The notes: generated by a model from the letters alone, not told the origin. A stretch of DNA of 64,000 bases from PALSA-1006 sp036171275 (GCA_036171275.1 JAVHQT010000042.1:33699-97698), one strand, 5' to 3'. Positions 52,055 through 62,445 are shown, counted from the stretch's first letter. Program-made: numbers and translations.

Positions 52055-53443
52055 ATGTCAGTTAATTCTGTTGCTCTTGCTTACCTCGTTGCGGCGGTGT
52101 TATTTATTTTTGCGCTAAAAGGATTGAGTTCACCGGTTTCGGCGCGGCGTGGCAATCTGTTTGGCATGATCGGGATGGCGCTTGCCGTGGCGACTACGCT
52201 CACAGTGACGCACAATGTGGGTTACATTTTGTTGGCAATTTTGCTGGGTGGCACGGTGGGCGCTATTGTCGCTAAGCGCATTGAGATGACCTCGATGCCG
52301 GAATTGGTGGCTGCGATGCACTCGCTGGTGGGCTTGGCGGCGGTGTTGGTTGCCATGTCTGCTTTCCATAATCCAGTGGCGTATGGCATTGCTTTGGCAG
52401 GTGAAGCCTTGCATTCCAGTAACCGAATTGAGTTATTCATCGGTACGTTTGTCGGGGCAATTACCTTTACCGGCTCAATCGTTGCTTTCGGCAAATTGTC
52501 AGGCAAGCTTTCCGGCAACCCACTGCGCTTTGCCGGGCAGCATTGGTTAAATTTAATCCTAGGGTTGGCGATGATTGGTTTCGGCATCGCCTTTTTTATA
52601 GACCCCAGTTGGACACCGTTTTTGCTCATGACTGCCTTGGCGTTATTGCTAGGCGTGTTGTTAATCGTGCCGATTGGCGGCGCGGACATGCCGGTGGTCG
52701 TGTCGATGCTGAATTCTTATTCCGGTTGGGCGGCCGCTGGCATTGGGTTTACCTTAAATAACAATATGTTAATCATTGCCGGTTCATTGGTCGGAAGCTC
52801 GGGCGCTATTTTGTCTTACATTATGTGCAAAGCCATGAACCGTGCTTTCTTAAACGTCATTCTTGGTGGCTTTGGTGGTGAAACTGAGGTGGTTGCTGGT
52901 GCAACCGTTCAGCGCACCTATCGCAGTGGCAGTGCCGATGATGCAGCGTTTATGATGGGTAATGCTGATTCAGTGATTATTGTACCGGGCTACGGTTTGG
53001 CAGTGGCGCGGGCTCAGCACGCCATTAATGAAATGTCCAAAATCCTCACCGAAAAAGGCGTGCGCGTCCGTTACGGTATTCATCCGGTGGCAGGGCGGAT
53101 GCCTGGGCACATGAACGTTCTGTTGGCGGAAGCTGAAGTGCCGTATGAACAAGTGGTGGAAATGGATGAAATAAACAGTGACTTTGCCGATACTGATGTG
53201 GTGTTGGTGATTGGCGCCAACGACGTGGTGAATCCCGCTGCCAAGACTGACCCCGCTAGCACAATTTATGGTATGCCAATCTTAGAAGCGCACAAGGCGC
53301 GCACTATTTTGGTGGTCAAACGCAGTATGGCCACCGGTTACGCCGGTTTAGATAATGATTTGTTTTACTTAGACAAAACCATGATGGTGTTTGGTGATGC
53401 GAAGAAAGTAATCGAAGAAATCAGCAAAGCCTTGGGTCATTAA
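52055..53443 (+). CDS. pntB: NAD(P) transhydrogenase beta subunit
   Basis: PntB (462 residues) has about eight membrane spans in its first 260 residues and an NADP(H)-binding domain III at the C-terminus (IIVPGYGLAVARAQHAINEM, GIHPVAGRMPGHMNVLLAEA). The conserved block GSSGAILSYIMCKAMNRAF is intact. The gene is separated from pntAb by about 155 nt, but order and function make one operon likely. Confidence 0.96.
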   Translation: MSVNSVALAYLVAAVLFIFALKGLSSPVSARRGNLFGMIGMALAVATTLTVTHNVGYILLAILLGGTVGAIVAKRIEMTSMPELVAAMHSLVGLAAVLVAMSAFHNPVAYGIALAGEALHSSNRIELFIGTFVGAITFTGSIVAFGKLSGKLSGNPLRFAGQHWLNLILGLAMIGFGIAFFIDPSWTPFLLMTALALLLGVLLIVPIGGADMPVVVSMLNSYSGWAAAGIGFTLNNNMLIIAGSLVGSSGAILSYIMCKAMNRAFLNVILGGFGGETEVVAGATVQRTYRSGSADDAAFMMGNADSVIIVPGYGLAVARAQHAINEMSKILTEKGVRVRYGIHPVAGRMPGHMNVLLAEAEVPYEQVVEMDEINSDFADTDVVLVIGANDVVNPAAKTDPASTIYGMPILEAHKARTILVVKRSMATGYAGLDNDLFYLDKTMMVFGDAKKVIEEISKALGH

Positions 53444-53464
53444 CTTCACCATCGATGGCTCCCG

Positions 53465-56400
53465 TTGAAACATTCAGTGTTCAAAAATGACTGGGTAAAA
53501 GGCGCGCTGCTAGCGCTTATATATTTGCTCACGTCGCTTCTAGGGCGTTTTCTTTCGCTACCTGGGTACACGGAAACTCTATATTGGCCGCCCGCAGGAA
53601 TCGCCTTGGCCGCTTTGTTGCTTTATGGCAATCGTTTGGCTTGGGGTGTTTTTGTTGGTGCGGTGTGTGCTAACGCCGTGGTGCATTTACCTGGATTAGC
53701 CGTGTTGGGTGAAGCGACTGGTAGCACCTTAGCTGCCTTATTCGGCGCGTATTTACTGCGCAAAGCCACATTATTCAACCTCAATCTCAACAAACCCCGC
53801 GATATTTTTTTGCTGCTTTGGCACGGTGCAATCGTCAGTACTTTGGTTAGCGCGCTGCTTGGCACCGCCAGTTTGTACTGGCAAGGCGTGATTACGCTCG
53901 CTCAATTCAAACAAACGCTGCTTTTTGGGTGGATGGGTGCCGGCTTGGGAGTAATGCTATTGGCGCCGATGGTGATTGCCGAATTAAAACATCGCACGAT
54001 GCTCTGGACTCCCGCTTTGCGTAAACAGGCGTTCTTGTTGCTGACCTTGCTGCTGACCAGTTGTCTGCTCATTTTTACCCGGCTCGGTGTCGAACTACTC
54101 GCTCATCAAGTCCGAAGTTTTATTCTGATTCCGCTGGTTGTCTGGGCGGCGTTGAGCTTTAATTCGCGCATGGTCAGTTTGGCGATTCTGACCATTACCC
54201 TGTTTGCCACCTTCGGAACAGCCCTTGGCCAAGGATTTTTCTCGGAAAGTACCTTGGCTAATCGGCTCGATTTGTGGGGATTATTGCTGATTCTGAGTGT
54301 GCTAGGCCATGCGCTATCAGCGGTTAATGATCAACGTGATCAATTAGTTAATAAATTAAAACGGAGCCAGCGCAATTTGCAACGCGCCCAACATATCGCC
54401 AAAGTAGGCAGCTGGGAGTGGGATATTGAGCATGAAAAATTAAGCTGGTCAGCTGAAACCTACCGCATTTTTGGCCAGCCACTTGGCGCCCCGATTTCGC
54501 CTGCGATGTTTTTCGCCTTTACGCATCCCGACGATTTAGAGTCTAAGAAGCAGGCTTGGCAAGCCGCGCTGGCCGGTGCGCCCTACCATACCGAATATCG
54601 TATTTCATTAAACGACACCCTGAAATGGGTCCAAGAACAGGCAGAATTGAGTTTCGATCAGCAAGGTCGGGCGGTTTACGCCTTGGGTAGTCTGTCCGAT
54701 ATTTCTGAAAGCAAATTTGCCGAAGCGACCTTGCGGCAAAGTCAGCGCAGCCAACAATTGCTGATTGATACCGCGCTGGATGGTGTGATTCAGCTAAATC
54801 AAAAAGGCGAAATTATCCTTTATAATCAAGAGGTTAGAAAAATACTAGGCTGGGGTAGTGACCGTATTTTTCAGCAAAAACTGTTAGATTTGATTGTTCC
54901 GGATTACGACCGTACTGGGCGCTGGCAAGAAATTATTCATTTGCTCTGTGCTGCACAGACTGACATTGATCATGCGCGCTGCGAGCTGGAAGCGAAACAT
55001 CGTGATGGGCATTTGCTGCAGCTGGAGTTATCGATTAGCCGAGTCACGCTCGACAACTCGGTAGAATTCAACCTGTTCCTACGCGACATTACGCAGCGTA
55101 AACAGGAAGAAGAGCAGTTGTTATTAGCCGCCAAGGTCTTTGAAAGTTCTAATGAGTCAATTCTGATTACCGACGTCAATAACAATATCGTCACGGCGAA
55201 TAATGCCTTCTTGAATATGACGGGCTTTACGATGGAAGAGATTCGAGGTCGTAATCCACGGTTTCTATCTTCGGGCGACCATGACGATGCGTTTTATCGA
55301 GATATGTGGCATTCCATCAATACCACGGGCAGTTGGCAGGGCGAAATTTTGGATCACACCAAACAAGGACTGCGTTTTTTCCAACATTTAGCGATTACCT
55401 CGATTCGGAATAGTGACGGCGATTTGACGCATTACATTGCGATTTCCAGCGACATTACCGAACGCAAGGAATATGACAAAAATATTCACTTCCTCGCGTA
55501 TTACGATGTACTGACCGGTTTGCCGAATCGCAGTTTGTTGCGCGATCGTTTGGGGCAATTGATCGCCACTGCGCATCGTGATCACATGATGTTTGCTTTG
55601 CTGTTCTTAGATTTGGATCGGTTTAAATACATCAACGATTCCATGGGACACTCAGTCGGTGACAAATTGCTGCAATCGGTTGCGCAACGTTTGCAAGAAT
55701 GCGTGCGCGAAGGCGACACGGTAGCGCGGATTGGTGGCGATGAATTCATTATTTTACTGCGCGAGGTCGATGCCGCTGGCGTCAGTCTGGTGTCCGATAA
55801 AATCTTAAAATCCTTGGCGACACCGTTTAATCTTAGCGGGCAAATCATAGCAACTTACGCCAGCGTGGGGATTGCGCTTTACCCTGAACACGCCACGGAT
55901 ATTGACGTCTTGATGAAAAACGCCGATGCCGCCATGTATTACGCCAAAGAAAATGGCCGGAATAACTATAAATTTTTCACGCCAGAAATGAATTTCCGTG
56001 CCAACAAATTATTTTCCATGGAAAAAGACTTGCGCACGGCGCTAGATCAAGATCAATTTACGTTGGTGTACCAACCGCAAGTGGATTTGACTACCGGCTT
56101 AATTTGCGGCGCTGAAGCGTTAATTCGCTGGAAGCATCCGGACAATGGCAATGTGCCCCCCGCTGAATTTATTCCCGTGGCAGAAGAAACCGGGCAAATC
56201 GTCGCCATTGGCGAATGGGTTTTACGCACGGCCTGTTGGCGTTTTGCCCAATGGCAGAAAAAAGGTATGCGTCCCTTTCCAATTGCGGTCAACTTATCTA
56301 TTCGGCAATTGCGCCAGCCTAATTTGGCGGAAGTAATTGAAAATATTTTAAAAGAAACCGGTCTCAATCCGCAGCTGCTAGAGCTGGAAATTACCGAAGG

Positions 56401-56785
56401 CATCATGATGGGCGACAATCAAGCCGCCATGACATTTTTAACTCGCATGCACGAATTGGGTATTCAAATGTCGATTGATGATTTTGGTACTGGATTTTCA
56501 AGCTTAAGCTACCTGAAGAATTTGCCAGTCAATAAATTAAAAGTCGATCAGTCTTTTGTGCGCGATATTGAAACCGACCAGAGCGATGCCGCCATTGTGC
56601 GTTCGATTATTAGTTTGGGACACCGACTCGATCTCAAAGTTATTGCCGAAGGGGTGGAAAACATCGCGCAACTGGATTTTTTACGAATTCGCGGCTGTGA
56701 CGAAGTTCAGGGCTATTACTTTAGTCGGCCACTCGCGGCGGAAGATTTCGTTAAATTCGTCAATTCACCACCGGTGCTCGATTAG
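53465..56785 (+). CDS. MASE1-PAS-GGDEF-EAL cyclic di-GMP regulator
   Basis: A 1106-residue membrane sensor. Residues about 1-290 are the MASE1 membrane domain (eight spans). Three PAS domains follow (about 310-420, 430-545 and 550-670). The GGDEF domain (about 680-845) reads RIGGDEF, with an inhibitory RxxD site (REGD) five residues upstream. The EAL domain (about 855-1100) has EALIRW, IDDFGTGFSSL, LKVDQSF and AEGVE. Both halves look active, so net output must be set by the sensor. The start is a TTG at 53465; no strong ribosome site is seen. Confidence 0.93.
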   Translation: MKHSVFKNDWVKGALLALIYLLTSLLGRFLSLPGYTETLYWPPAGIALAALLLYGNRLAWGVFVGAVCANAVVHLPGLAVLGEATGSTLAALFGAYLLRKATLFNLNLNKPRDIFLLLWHGAIVSTLVSALLGTASLYWQGVITLAQFKQTLLFGWMGAGLGVMLLAPMVIAELKHRTMLWTPALRKQAFLLLTLLLTSCLLIFTRLGVELLAHQVRSFILIPLVVWAALSFNSRMVSLAILTITLFATFGTALGQGFFSESTLANRLDLWGLLLILSVLGHALSAVNDQRDQLVNKLKRSQRNLQRAQHIAKVGSWEWDIEHEKLSWSAETYRIFGQPLGAPISPAMFFAFTHPDDLESKKQAWQAALAGAPYHTEYRISLNDTLKWVQEQAELSFDQQGRAVYALGSLSDISESKFAEATLRQSQRSQQLLIDTALDGVIQLNQKGEIILYNQEVRKILGWGSDRIFQQKLLDLIVPDYDRTGRWQEIIHLLCAAQTDIDHARCELEAKHRDGHLLQLELSISRVTLDNSVEFNLFLRDITQRKQEEEQLLLAAKVFESSNESILITDVNNNIVTANNAFLNMTGFTMEEIRGRNPRFLSSGDHDDAFYRDMWHSINTTGSWQGEILDHTKQGLRFFQHLAITSIRNSDGDLTHYIAISSDITERKEYDKNIHFLAYYDVLTGLPNRSLLRDRLGQLIATAHRDHMMFALLFLDLDRFKYINDSMGHSVGDKLLQSVAQRLQECVREGDTVARIGGDEFIILLREVDAAGVSLVSDKILKSLATPFNLSGQIIATYASVGIALYPEHATDIDVLMKNADAAMYYAKENGRNNYKFFTPEMNFRANKLFSMEKDLRTALDQDQFTLVYQPQVDLTTGLICGAEALIRWKHPDNGNVPPAEFIPVAEETGQIVAIGEWVLRTACWRFAQWQKKGMRPFPIAVNLSIRQLRQPNLAEVIENILKETGLNPQLLELEITEGIMMGDNQAAMTFLTRMHELGIQMSIDDFGTGFSSLSYLKNLPVNKLKVDQSFVRDIETDQSDAAIVRSIISLGHRLDLKVIAEGVENIAQLDFLRIRGCDEVQGYYFSRPLAAEDFVKFVNSPPVLD

Positions 56786-56895
56786 GCGCCAAGAAACAAA
56801 CGCAATCCTAACGCGGGACGAAATCCATTTTTAGCCACACTTTCCCCCAGAATAGTTGCGGATGAGTTCAAAAAACACGCGGGTAATAATTAACA

Positions 56896-56911
56896 TAAGT
56901 TCTTGATTATA
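56896..56911. promoter_or_regulatory. IHF-like motif TAAGTTCTTGATTATA
   Basis: The reverse complement matches WATCAANNNNTTR. It lies about 37 nt upstream of the ligE start codon. Confidence 0.35.
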
Positions 56912-56948
56912 AACAATTTTTTTACGTGTGACTGAACGGAGTGGCAAC

Positions 56949-57812
56949 GTGCTCAACAAACCATTTTCCAGTGTAATGGCGGTTCGCTTGTTGGCGCTTT
57001 TATATTATTTGTGTTGCAGTACGTTTGCCAGCAATGCGTCGGCGCTCGAAATTTTATTAGCGAAAGAGGCAAAAATCAGCATCAATCCTGCGCCGTACTG
57101 GGTGAGTGAAAAGCTGGATGGGGTGCGCGCTATTTGGGATGGACAACAGTTGCGTACGCGCAATGGCACGGTGATTGTTGCGCCGACTTGGTTTGTGGAA
57201 CACTTTCCCAAACACGCTTTGGACGGGGAATTGTGGTTGGGGCGCGAACAATTTGACGCGCTGTCTGGCGCAGTTCGGCAGCAGGTTCCCGAGGATGCTG
57301 TCTGGCGCAAAATCCAGTATTGCGTGTTTGAATTGCCGGCAGGCTCGGGAACTTTTTCGCAACGCCTGAGCGAATTGCAGCAACATGTCGCGGCGGCAAA
57401 CCTGCCGTGGTTGGTCACAGTGCCGCAATTTAGGCTGCTGAATAACGCGCAGCTACGGCAAAAACTACAGCAAGTGGTGGCGCAAGGTGGTGAAGGCTTA
57501 ATGTTGCATCTAGCCGATGCGCCTTATGTGACTGGGCGTTCCGCGCTGTTGTTAAAGCTGAAACCGTTTCAAGACGCGGAAGCCCAAATCATCGCTTATC
57601 AAGCGGGCAAAGGAAAATATGCGGGGCAATTGGGCGCATTAGTGTTGAAAATGCCGTCCGGTCTCCGCTTTAAAATTGGCAGCGGGCTAAGCGACGCGCA
57701 ACGCGGCAATCCGCCGCCCATCGGGGCGAATATCACCTACCGTTACGCCAATTTAACCCCGCAGGGTCGCCCCAGATTCCCTCGTTTTTTGCGAATCCGT
57801 CCCGCAGAATGA
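56949..57812 (+). CDS. ATP-dependent DNA ligase, periplasmic (LigE type)
   Basis: A 287-residue minimal ATP-dependent DNA ligase. A signal peptide (residues 1-33, ending SNASA) suggests export to the periplasm, as in the LigE group of Haemophilus and Neisseria. The nucleotidyl site SEKLDGVRAIW holds the AMP-accepting Lys. RTRNG, DGELWLGR, GEGLMLH and LLKLKPF are further motifs; RFKIGSG belongs to the OB fold. The GTG at 56949 is seven nt behind GGAG and gives the signal peptide. The periplasmic role may be in DNA uptake, by analogy only. Confidence 0.9.
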   Translation: MLNKPFSSVMAVRLLALLYYLCCSTFASNASALEILLAKEAKISINPAPYWVSEKLDGVRAIWDGQQLRTRNGTVIVAPTWFVEHFPKHALDGELWLGREQFDALSGAVRQQVPEDAVWRKIQYCVFELPAGSGTFSQRLSELQQHVAAANLPWLVTVPQFRLLNNAQLRQKLQQVVAQGGEGLMLHLADAPYVTGRSALLLKLKPFQDAEAQIIAYQAGKGKYAGQLGALVLKMPSGLRFKIGSGLSDAQRGNPPPIGANITYRYANLTPQGRPRFPRFLRIRPAE

Positions 57813-57891
57813 CGCATTCAGCCTGACTTAAGAGGCTCGATCTGCTACCATCGCGCCTCTTAAAAATCCTAAACCGATATTTCAGTCTTTG

Positions 57892-59154
57892 ATGAGTACT
57901 TCACTGTTACAAGCCGTTCGCGGCATGAATGATATTTTGCCCGACGAGGCGCAGCTTTGGCTTTGGTTTGAAGACACCGTGCGGGATTGGCTGGAATCGT
58001 ATGGTTATCGAAATATTCGGATGCCCTTGGTTGAGCCAACCCGCTTATTTAAACGCGCGATTGGTGAAGTGACCGATATCGTTGAAAAAGAAATGTACAG
58101 CTTTATCGATGGACTGAACGGCGAAGAGCTGACGCTGCGCCCAGAAGGAACGGCGTCGTGTGTGCGGGCGGTGTTACAACATTCGCTTTTGTATAATGCG
58201 CCGCAGCGTCTGTATTACAGCGGTCAAATGTTTCGTCATGAACGGCCGCAAAAAGGTCGCTATCGGCAATTTCATCAAGTTGGCATTGAAGCGCTCGGCT
58301 TCGTCGGGCCGGATATTGATGCGGAACAAATTTTGATGTGCGCGCGGCTGTGGAAAAAGCTCGGCTTGCACGACGTGCAATTGCAAATCAATACCTTGGG
58401 CGATGTGGCGGCGCGGCAGCGTCATCGTGACAAACTGATTGCGTATTTTGAGCAATTTCAAGATCAACTGGATGCCGATGCAAGCCGTCGTTTGTACAGC
58501 AATCCGCTGCGCATTTTGGATAGTAAAAATCCGGCCTTACAGGAAATGATCAGTGGCGCGCCACAATTGCTGGCGGAACTGGATGACGAAGCTTTGGCGC
58601 ATTTTTCCGCGCTGCAAGCCATTTTGCAGCAGCATGGCGTGGCGTATGAAATCAATCCGCGCTTAGTCCGCGGGCTCGATTATTACAATCGCACTGTGTT
58701 TGAATGGGTGACCACGCGCTTAGGCGCACAAGGAACCATTTGTGCCGGTGGACGATACGATGGTTTGATTGAACAAATTGGCGGCAAAGCCGCGCCGGCC
58801 TGCGGTTTTGCCATCGGAATTGAGCGCCTGCTGGCGTTGCTGCAAGAGGACGGAAAAGCAAATCCCAGCGCCGATTTAGACGTGTATTTGGTTCATCAAG
58901 GTGCGTCGGCAAGCCGTTTTGCGAGTACGGTTGCCGAGTACTTGCGTGATCAGGGCTTTAAGTTGATTTTGCATTGCGGTGGCGGAAGTTTTAAAGCGCA
59001 AATGAAAAAAGCCGATGCTAGCGCTGCACGCTATGCGGTAATAATCGGTGAAGATGAAGCCGCCATCGGACAAGTAACCTTAAAATCATTACGCGGCACT
59101 TCAACGCAAAAATTACTGCAAGTATCTGATTTAAAAGACAATATTCTGGATTAA
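57892..59154 (+). CDS. hisS: histidyl-tRNA synthetase
   Basis: A class II aminoacyl-tRNA synthetase (420 residues). Motif 1 is in RLVEP-like MPLVEPTRLFKRAIGE, motif 2 in YYSGQMFRHERPQKGRYRQFHQ and motif 3 in GFAIGIERLLALL. The histidine-binding block LVRGLDYYNRTVFEW is intact. I use the ATG at 57892; a TTG one codon earlier is the alternative. It begins the hisS-yfgM-bamB-der cluster. ispG, the usual upstream gene, is replaced here by the LigE gene. Confidence 0.97.
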   Translation: MSTSLLQAVRGMNDILPDEAQLWLWFEDTVRDWLESYGYRNIRMPLVEPTRLFKRAIGEVTDIVEKEMYSFIDGLNGEELTLRPEGTASCVRAVLQHSLLYNAPQRLYYSGQMFRHERPQKGRYRQFHQVGIEALGFVGPDIDAEQILMCARLWKKLGLHDVQLQINTLGDVAARQRHRDKLIAYFEQFQDQLDADASRRLYSNPLRILDSKNPALQEMISGAPQLLAELDDEALAHFSALQAILQQHGVAYEINPRLVRGLDYYNRTVFEWVTTRLGAQGTICAGGRYDGLIEQIGGKAAPACGFAIGIERLLALLQEDGKANPSADLDVYLVHQGASASRFASTVAEYLRDQGFKLILHCGGGSFKAQMKKADASAARYAVIIGEDEAAIGQVTLKSLRGTSTQKLLQVSDLKDNILD

Positions 59155-59174
59155 ATTCAATAAAGGACAACGCA

Positions 59175-59813
59175 ATGGCAACTCTCGATTTACACGAGCA
59201 AGAACAAGTTGATGCAATTAAAAACTGGTGGGCAGAAAACGGCAAGTGGGTGCTGACGGCGGTGATTGCCGCTGTACTGGGTTATGCGGGCATTCAGTTT
59301 TGGAAAAATTATCAAATAAAACAATCCGAAGGTGCAGCCAAACTGTATGTGGAAGTTGAAAAACGATTGGGCAGTGGCGATGTTAAACGGTTAAACGATG
59401 CCGTTGCCGCATTGGTCGATCAGTTTGGGCGCAGTGCTTTTGCGCCACGTGCGCAATTGATAGCGGCGCAAGCTAATTTAAAACTGCAAGACTTGCCACG
59501 TGCCAAAACGCAGTTGCAATGGGTGGTCGATCACGCGAATGAAAGTGGTTTACAAGCCACGGCGACGTTAAAATTGGCGAGTGTTTTGCTGGATGAGAAA
59601 AATTATGACGCCGCTTTAAAATTGCTAAACGGTGGCGCAGCGGAATCTTTTAAAGGTTTGTATGCGGATTTAAAAGGCGATATTTTGTTCGCGCAAGGCA
59701 AATTACCCGACGCTAAAGCTGCCTATCAAAGTGCCTTGGCGCTGATTGATGCGAAAAGCAATTATCACAATTTAGTGCAACTTAAATTGGACAGTCTTGG
59801 AGTTGGCAAATGA
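59175..59813 (+). CDS. yfgM: YfgM family TPR protein (Sec translocon ancillary)
   Basis: A 212-residue inner-membrane protein with one N-terminal span (residues about 22-40, WVLTAVIAAVLGYAGIQFW). The periplasmic part has TPR-like helices. In E. coli YfgM works with PpiD at the Sec translocon. The start follows AAGGACAACGCA. Its stop overlaps bamB by 4 nt. Confidence 0.92.
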   Translation: MATLDLHEQEQVDAIKNWWAENGKWVLTAVIAAVLGYAGIQFWKNYQIKQSEGAAKLYVEVEKRLGSGDVKRLNDAVAALVDQFGRSAFAPRAQLIAAQANLKLQDLPRAKTQLQWVVDHANESGLQATATLKLASVLLDEKNYDAALKLLNGGAAESFKGLYADLKGDILFAQGKLPDAKAAYQSALALIDAKSNYHNLVQLKLDSLGVGK

Positions 59814-60952
59814 AATTCTGGCAAGGCTTAGGCGTTTTGATGCTGACTGCGGCATTGCTAGGGTGTGCCAGCGACAAGCCACTGGTGAACCCCGCCAGCT
59901 TGGTTACATTTGCAGCGAGCGCGCAAATGCACGTAGCATGGCAGCAAAAAGTTGGCGAAATGGGCATTAACCCGCTCACGCCCGCCGTGTCCGGCAATTC
60001 TGTCATTAGTGCGAATAATCAAGGCGATATCCGTGCTTTTGATTTGCAGACCGGGCAATTGTTGTGGCATATAAAAGCCCCTTTTGTGATTTCTGCCGGT
60101 GTTGGCTTGGGTGAAAACGTGGTGTTGGTAGGTAGTGCGAAAGGCGAAATTGCAGCTTATTCCCAACAAAACGGCGCTTTGCTTTGGCGCAGCCATGTTT
60201 CGAGCGAGGTGCTGGGTGCGCCGCAAGTCGCCGAAGGTGTGGTTTTAGTGCGTACTGGGGACGGGCAAATTGCCGGTTTAAATCGTCAAACTGGCGAACA
60301 GTTGTGGCTGTACGAGCGCGCGACACCGGCCTTGGTGGCGCGTAGCAATGCCAGTATGACCGTCCTTAAAGGCAATATTTATGCCGGATTTGCTGCCGGC
60401 AAACTCACCGCGATTGGCTTGCACAGCGGCGTAATTGCTTGGGAATCGTCGGTATCGCAGCCGCGTGGTAATACCGAATTGGAACGCATTAGTGACATTA
60501 CTAGCGTGCCGATTGTCGATGACACACAGGTTTGCGCCACGTCTTTTCAAGGACGTTTGGCGTGTTTCGATGCAGACCAAGGCAGCACCTTGTGGACACG
60601 GGAGTTCGCCAGCGATAAAGGACTGACCATTTCTCGTAAATATTTATTTTTCACCGATACCGAGGGTCGAGTTTTTGGCTTGGATAAGCTCAGCGGTAGT
60701 CCGTATTGGAAAAATGATCAGCTAACCCTGCGTCAAGTCACTGCGCCCTTGGCTGTAGCGCAATACGTGTTGGTCGCTGATTTTGAAGGTTACTTACATT
60801 TGTTGGATCGGGACGACGGGCATTTTGTGTCGCGACTCAAAACAGACGGCAGCGCCATTCGTGCCACGCCCCTCGCCGCTGCAGATGGCTTCCTGGTGCA
60901 AAGCAGCGATGGCGTTTTATATTTCATTAAGATTCAACCACTTACACACTGA
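59810..60952 (+). CDS. bamB: outer membrane assembly lipoprotein BamB
   Basis: A 380-residue beta-propeller lipoprotein of the BAM complex. The lipobox LLGCAS gives a Cys near residue 19. Several PQQ-type propeller blades are visible, for example DLQTGQLLW and NRQTGEQLW, ending VLYFIKIQ. It starts inside the yfgM stop and ends 2 nt before der. Confidence 0.94.
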   Translation: MKFWQGLGVLMLTAALLGCASDKPLVNPASLVTFAASAQMHVAWQQKVGEMGINPLTPAVSGNSVISANNQGDIRAFDLQTGQLLWHIKAPFVISAGVGLGENVVLVGSAKGEIAAYSQQNGALLWRSHVSSEVLGAPQVAEGVVLVRTGDGQIAGLNRQTGEQLWLYERATPALVARSNASMTVLKGNIYAGFAAGKLTAIGLHSGVIAWESSVSQPRGNTELERISDITSVPIVDDTQVCATSFQGRLACFDADQGSTLWTREFASDKGLTISRKYLFFTDTEGRVFGLDKLSGSPYWKNDQLTLRQVTAPLAVAQYVLVADFEGYLHLLDRDDGHFVSRLKTDGSAIRATPLAAADGFLVQSSDGVLYFIKIQPLTH

Positions 60953-60954
60953 CT

Positions 60955-62355
60955 ATGCTCCCCACTCTTGTTTTAGTTGGTCGTCCCAATGTGGGCAAAT
61001 CGACACTGTTTAATCGTTTAACGCGTAGTCGCGATGCTTTAGTTGCTGATTTATCCGGGCTGACACGGGATCGGCATTACGGTCGGGGTCGAGTCGGCGA
61101 GCGTCCTTTTTTAGTGGTTGATACCGGCGGGCTAGAGCCGGTCGCAACTGAAGGAATTTTGCACGAAATGGCCAAGCAAACGCGGCAAGCGATTGACGAA
61201 GCCGATTTAGTGCTGTTTTTGGTTGATGGTCGGGAAGGACTGACGCCGCAAGACCGGATTATTGCCACACAATTGCGTAAAACTGGGCAACCGTTGCTGC
61301 TGCTTGTGAATAAAGCTGAAGGAATGCAGCGTGCGCGGATTACCAATGAGTTTTTTGAGCTCGGAATTGGCGAACCGATTCCGATTTCTTCCGCCCATGG
61401 CGACAACGTGACCGAAATGATTGAGTTGGCGTTGGCAGAATTGCCGGTTCGGGAAGATGAAGCGGAAACTAAATCGGATCATCCGAAACTCGCGATTGTC
61501 GGTCGACCCAACGTCGGTAAATCGACCTTGGTGAATGCGATTTTGGGTGAAGAACGCGTTATCGCCTTTGACCAACCGGGCACAACGCGCGACAGTATTT
61601 ACATCGAATTCGAACATGGCGGCAAACCTTACACCATCATTGACACCGCAGGCGTACGCAGGCGCGGCAAGATTGACGAGGCGGTGGAAAAGTTTTCAGT
61701 GGTCAAAACCTTGCAAGCGATTGACGATGCCAACGTAGTGGTGCTGGTGGTCGATGCCAGTGACGAAATTACCGAACAAGATGCGCACTTGGCTGACTTT
61801 GTGTTGCAAGCCGGACGCGCTTTGGTGTTGGCGGTGAATAAATGGGACGGGCTAGACGAGTATAAACGCGATACCGCCAAACGCAACCTTGATCGCAAAT
61901 TGCATTTCTTAAGTTTTGCCAAACACCATTTTATTTCCGCCTTAAATGGCACCGGCATTGAGGCGGTGTTGAAGTCGGTCAATGAAGCTTACGCCGCCGC
62001 GATGACCAAATTGGCGACGCCGCAATTGACCCGTGTTTTATTGGCGGCGGTGGAAAAACAACAACCGCCGCGCGGCAGCATTTTCCGTCCCAAAATGCGC
62101 TACGCGCACCAAGGCGGCAGCAATCCACCGCTGATTATTATTCACGGTAGCGCGCTGGACAAAGTGCCGGAAAGTTATCGGCGCTATCTGGAAAAAACCT
62201 TTTGCGATGCGTTTCAACTCAAAGGAACGCCGTTGCGCATTGAGTTTAAAGCGGGCAAAAATCCGTTTGCTGACAAAAAACCGCGCCCGCTCACCGAAAG
62301 CGAAGAACGCGCCGCCCATCGCGCACGGATTCGCGGACGGCGCAAATACGGTTAG
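60955..62355 (+). CDS. der: GTPase Der (EngA)
   Basis: A ribosome-assembly GTPase (466 residues) with two G domains in tandem. P-loops VGRPNVGKSTLFNRL and VGRPNVGKSTLVNAI are both intact, with switch motifs DTGGLEP and DTAGVRRRGK and the base-recognition NKAEG and NKWDG. A KH-like C-terminal domain follows (FRPKMRYAHQGGSNPP). It closes the hisS-yfgM-bamB-der cluster. Confidence 0.97.
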   Translation: MLPTLVLVGRPNVGKSTLFNRLTRSRDALVADLSGLTRDRHYGRGRVGERPFLVVDTGGLEPVATEGILHEMAKQTRQAIDEADLVLFLVDGREGLTPQDRIIATQLRKTGQPLLLLVNKAEGMQRARITNEFFELGIGEPIPISSAHGDNVTEMIELALAELPVREDEAETKSDHPKLAIVGRPNVGKSTLVNAILGEERVIAFDQPGTTRDSIYIEFEHGGKPYTIIDTAGVRRRGKIDEAVEKFSVVKTLQAIDDANVVVLVVDASDEITEQDAHLADFVLQAGRALVLAVNKWDGLDEYKRDTAKRNLDRKLHFLSFAKHHFISALNGTGIEAVLKSVNEAYAAAMTKLATPQLTRVLLAAVEKQQPPRGSIFRPKMRYAHQGGSNPPLIIIHGSALDKVPESYRRYLEKTFCDAFQLKGTPLRIEFKAGKNPFADKKPRPLTESEERAAHRARIRGRRKYG

Positions 62356-62372
62356 GGAAACGCGCATTGCTT

Positions 62373-62415
62373 TTGTTCGCCCTGAGCTCGCTGCAAGGTT
62401 CAGGCTGAGCGCTTC
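62373..62415. repeat. REP-like fragment after der
   Basis: GTTCGCCCTGAGCTCGCTGC and AAGGTTCAGGCTGAGCGC form a degenerate copy of the REP core just beyond the der stop. Confidence 0.5.
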
Positions 62416-62445
62416 AGTGCTGAAATTTCCCCTTGGATTTATTTT

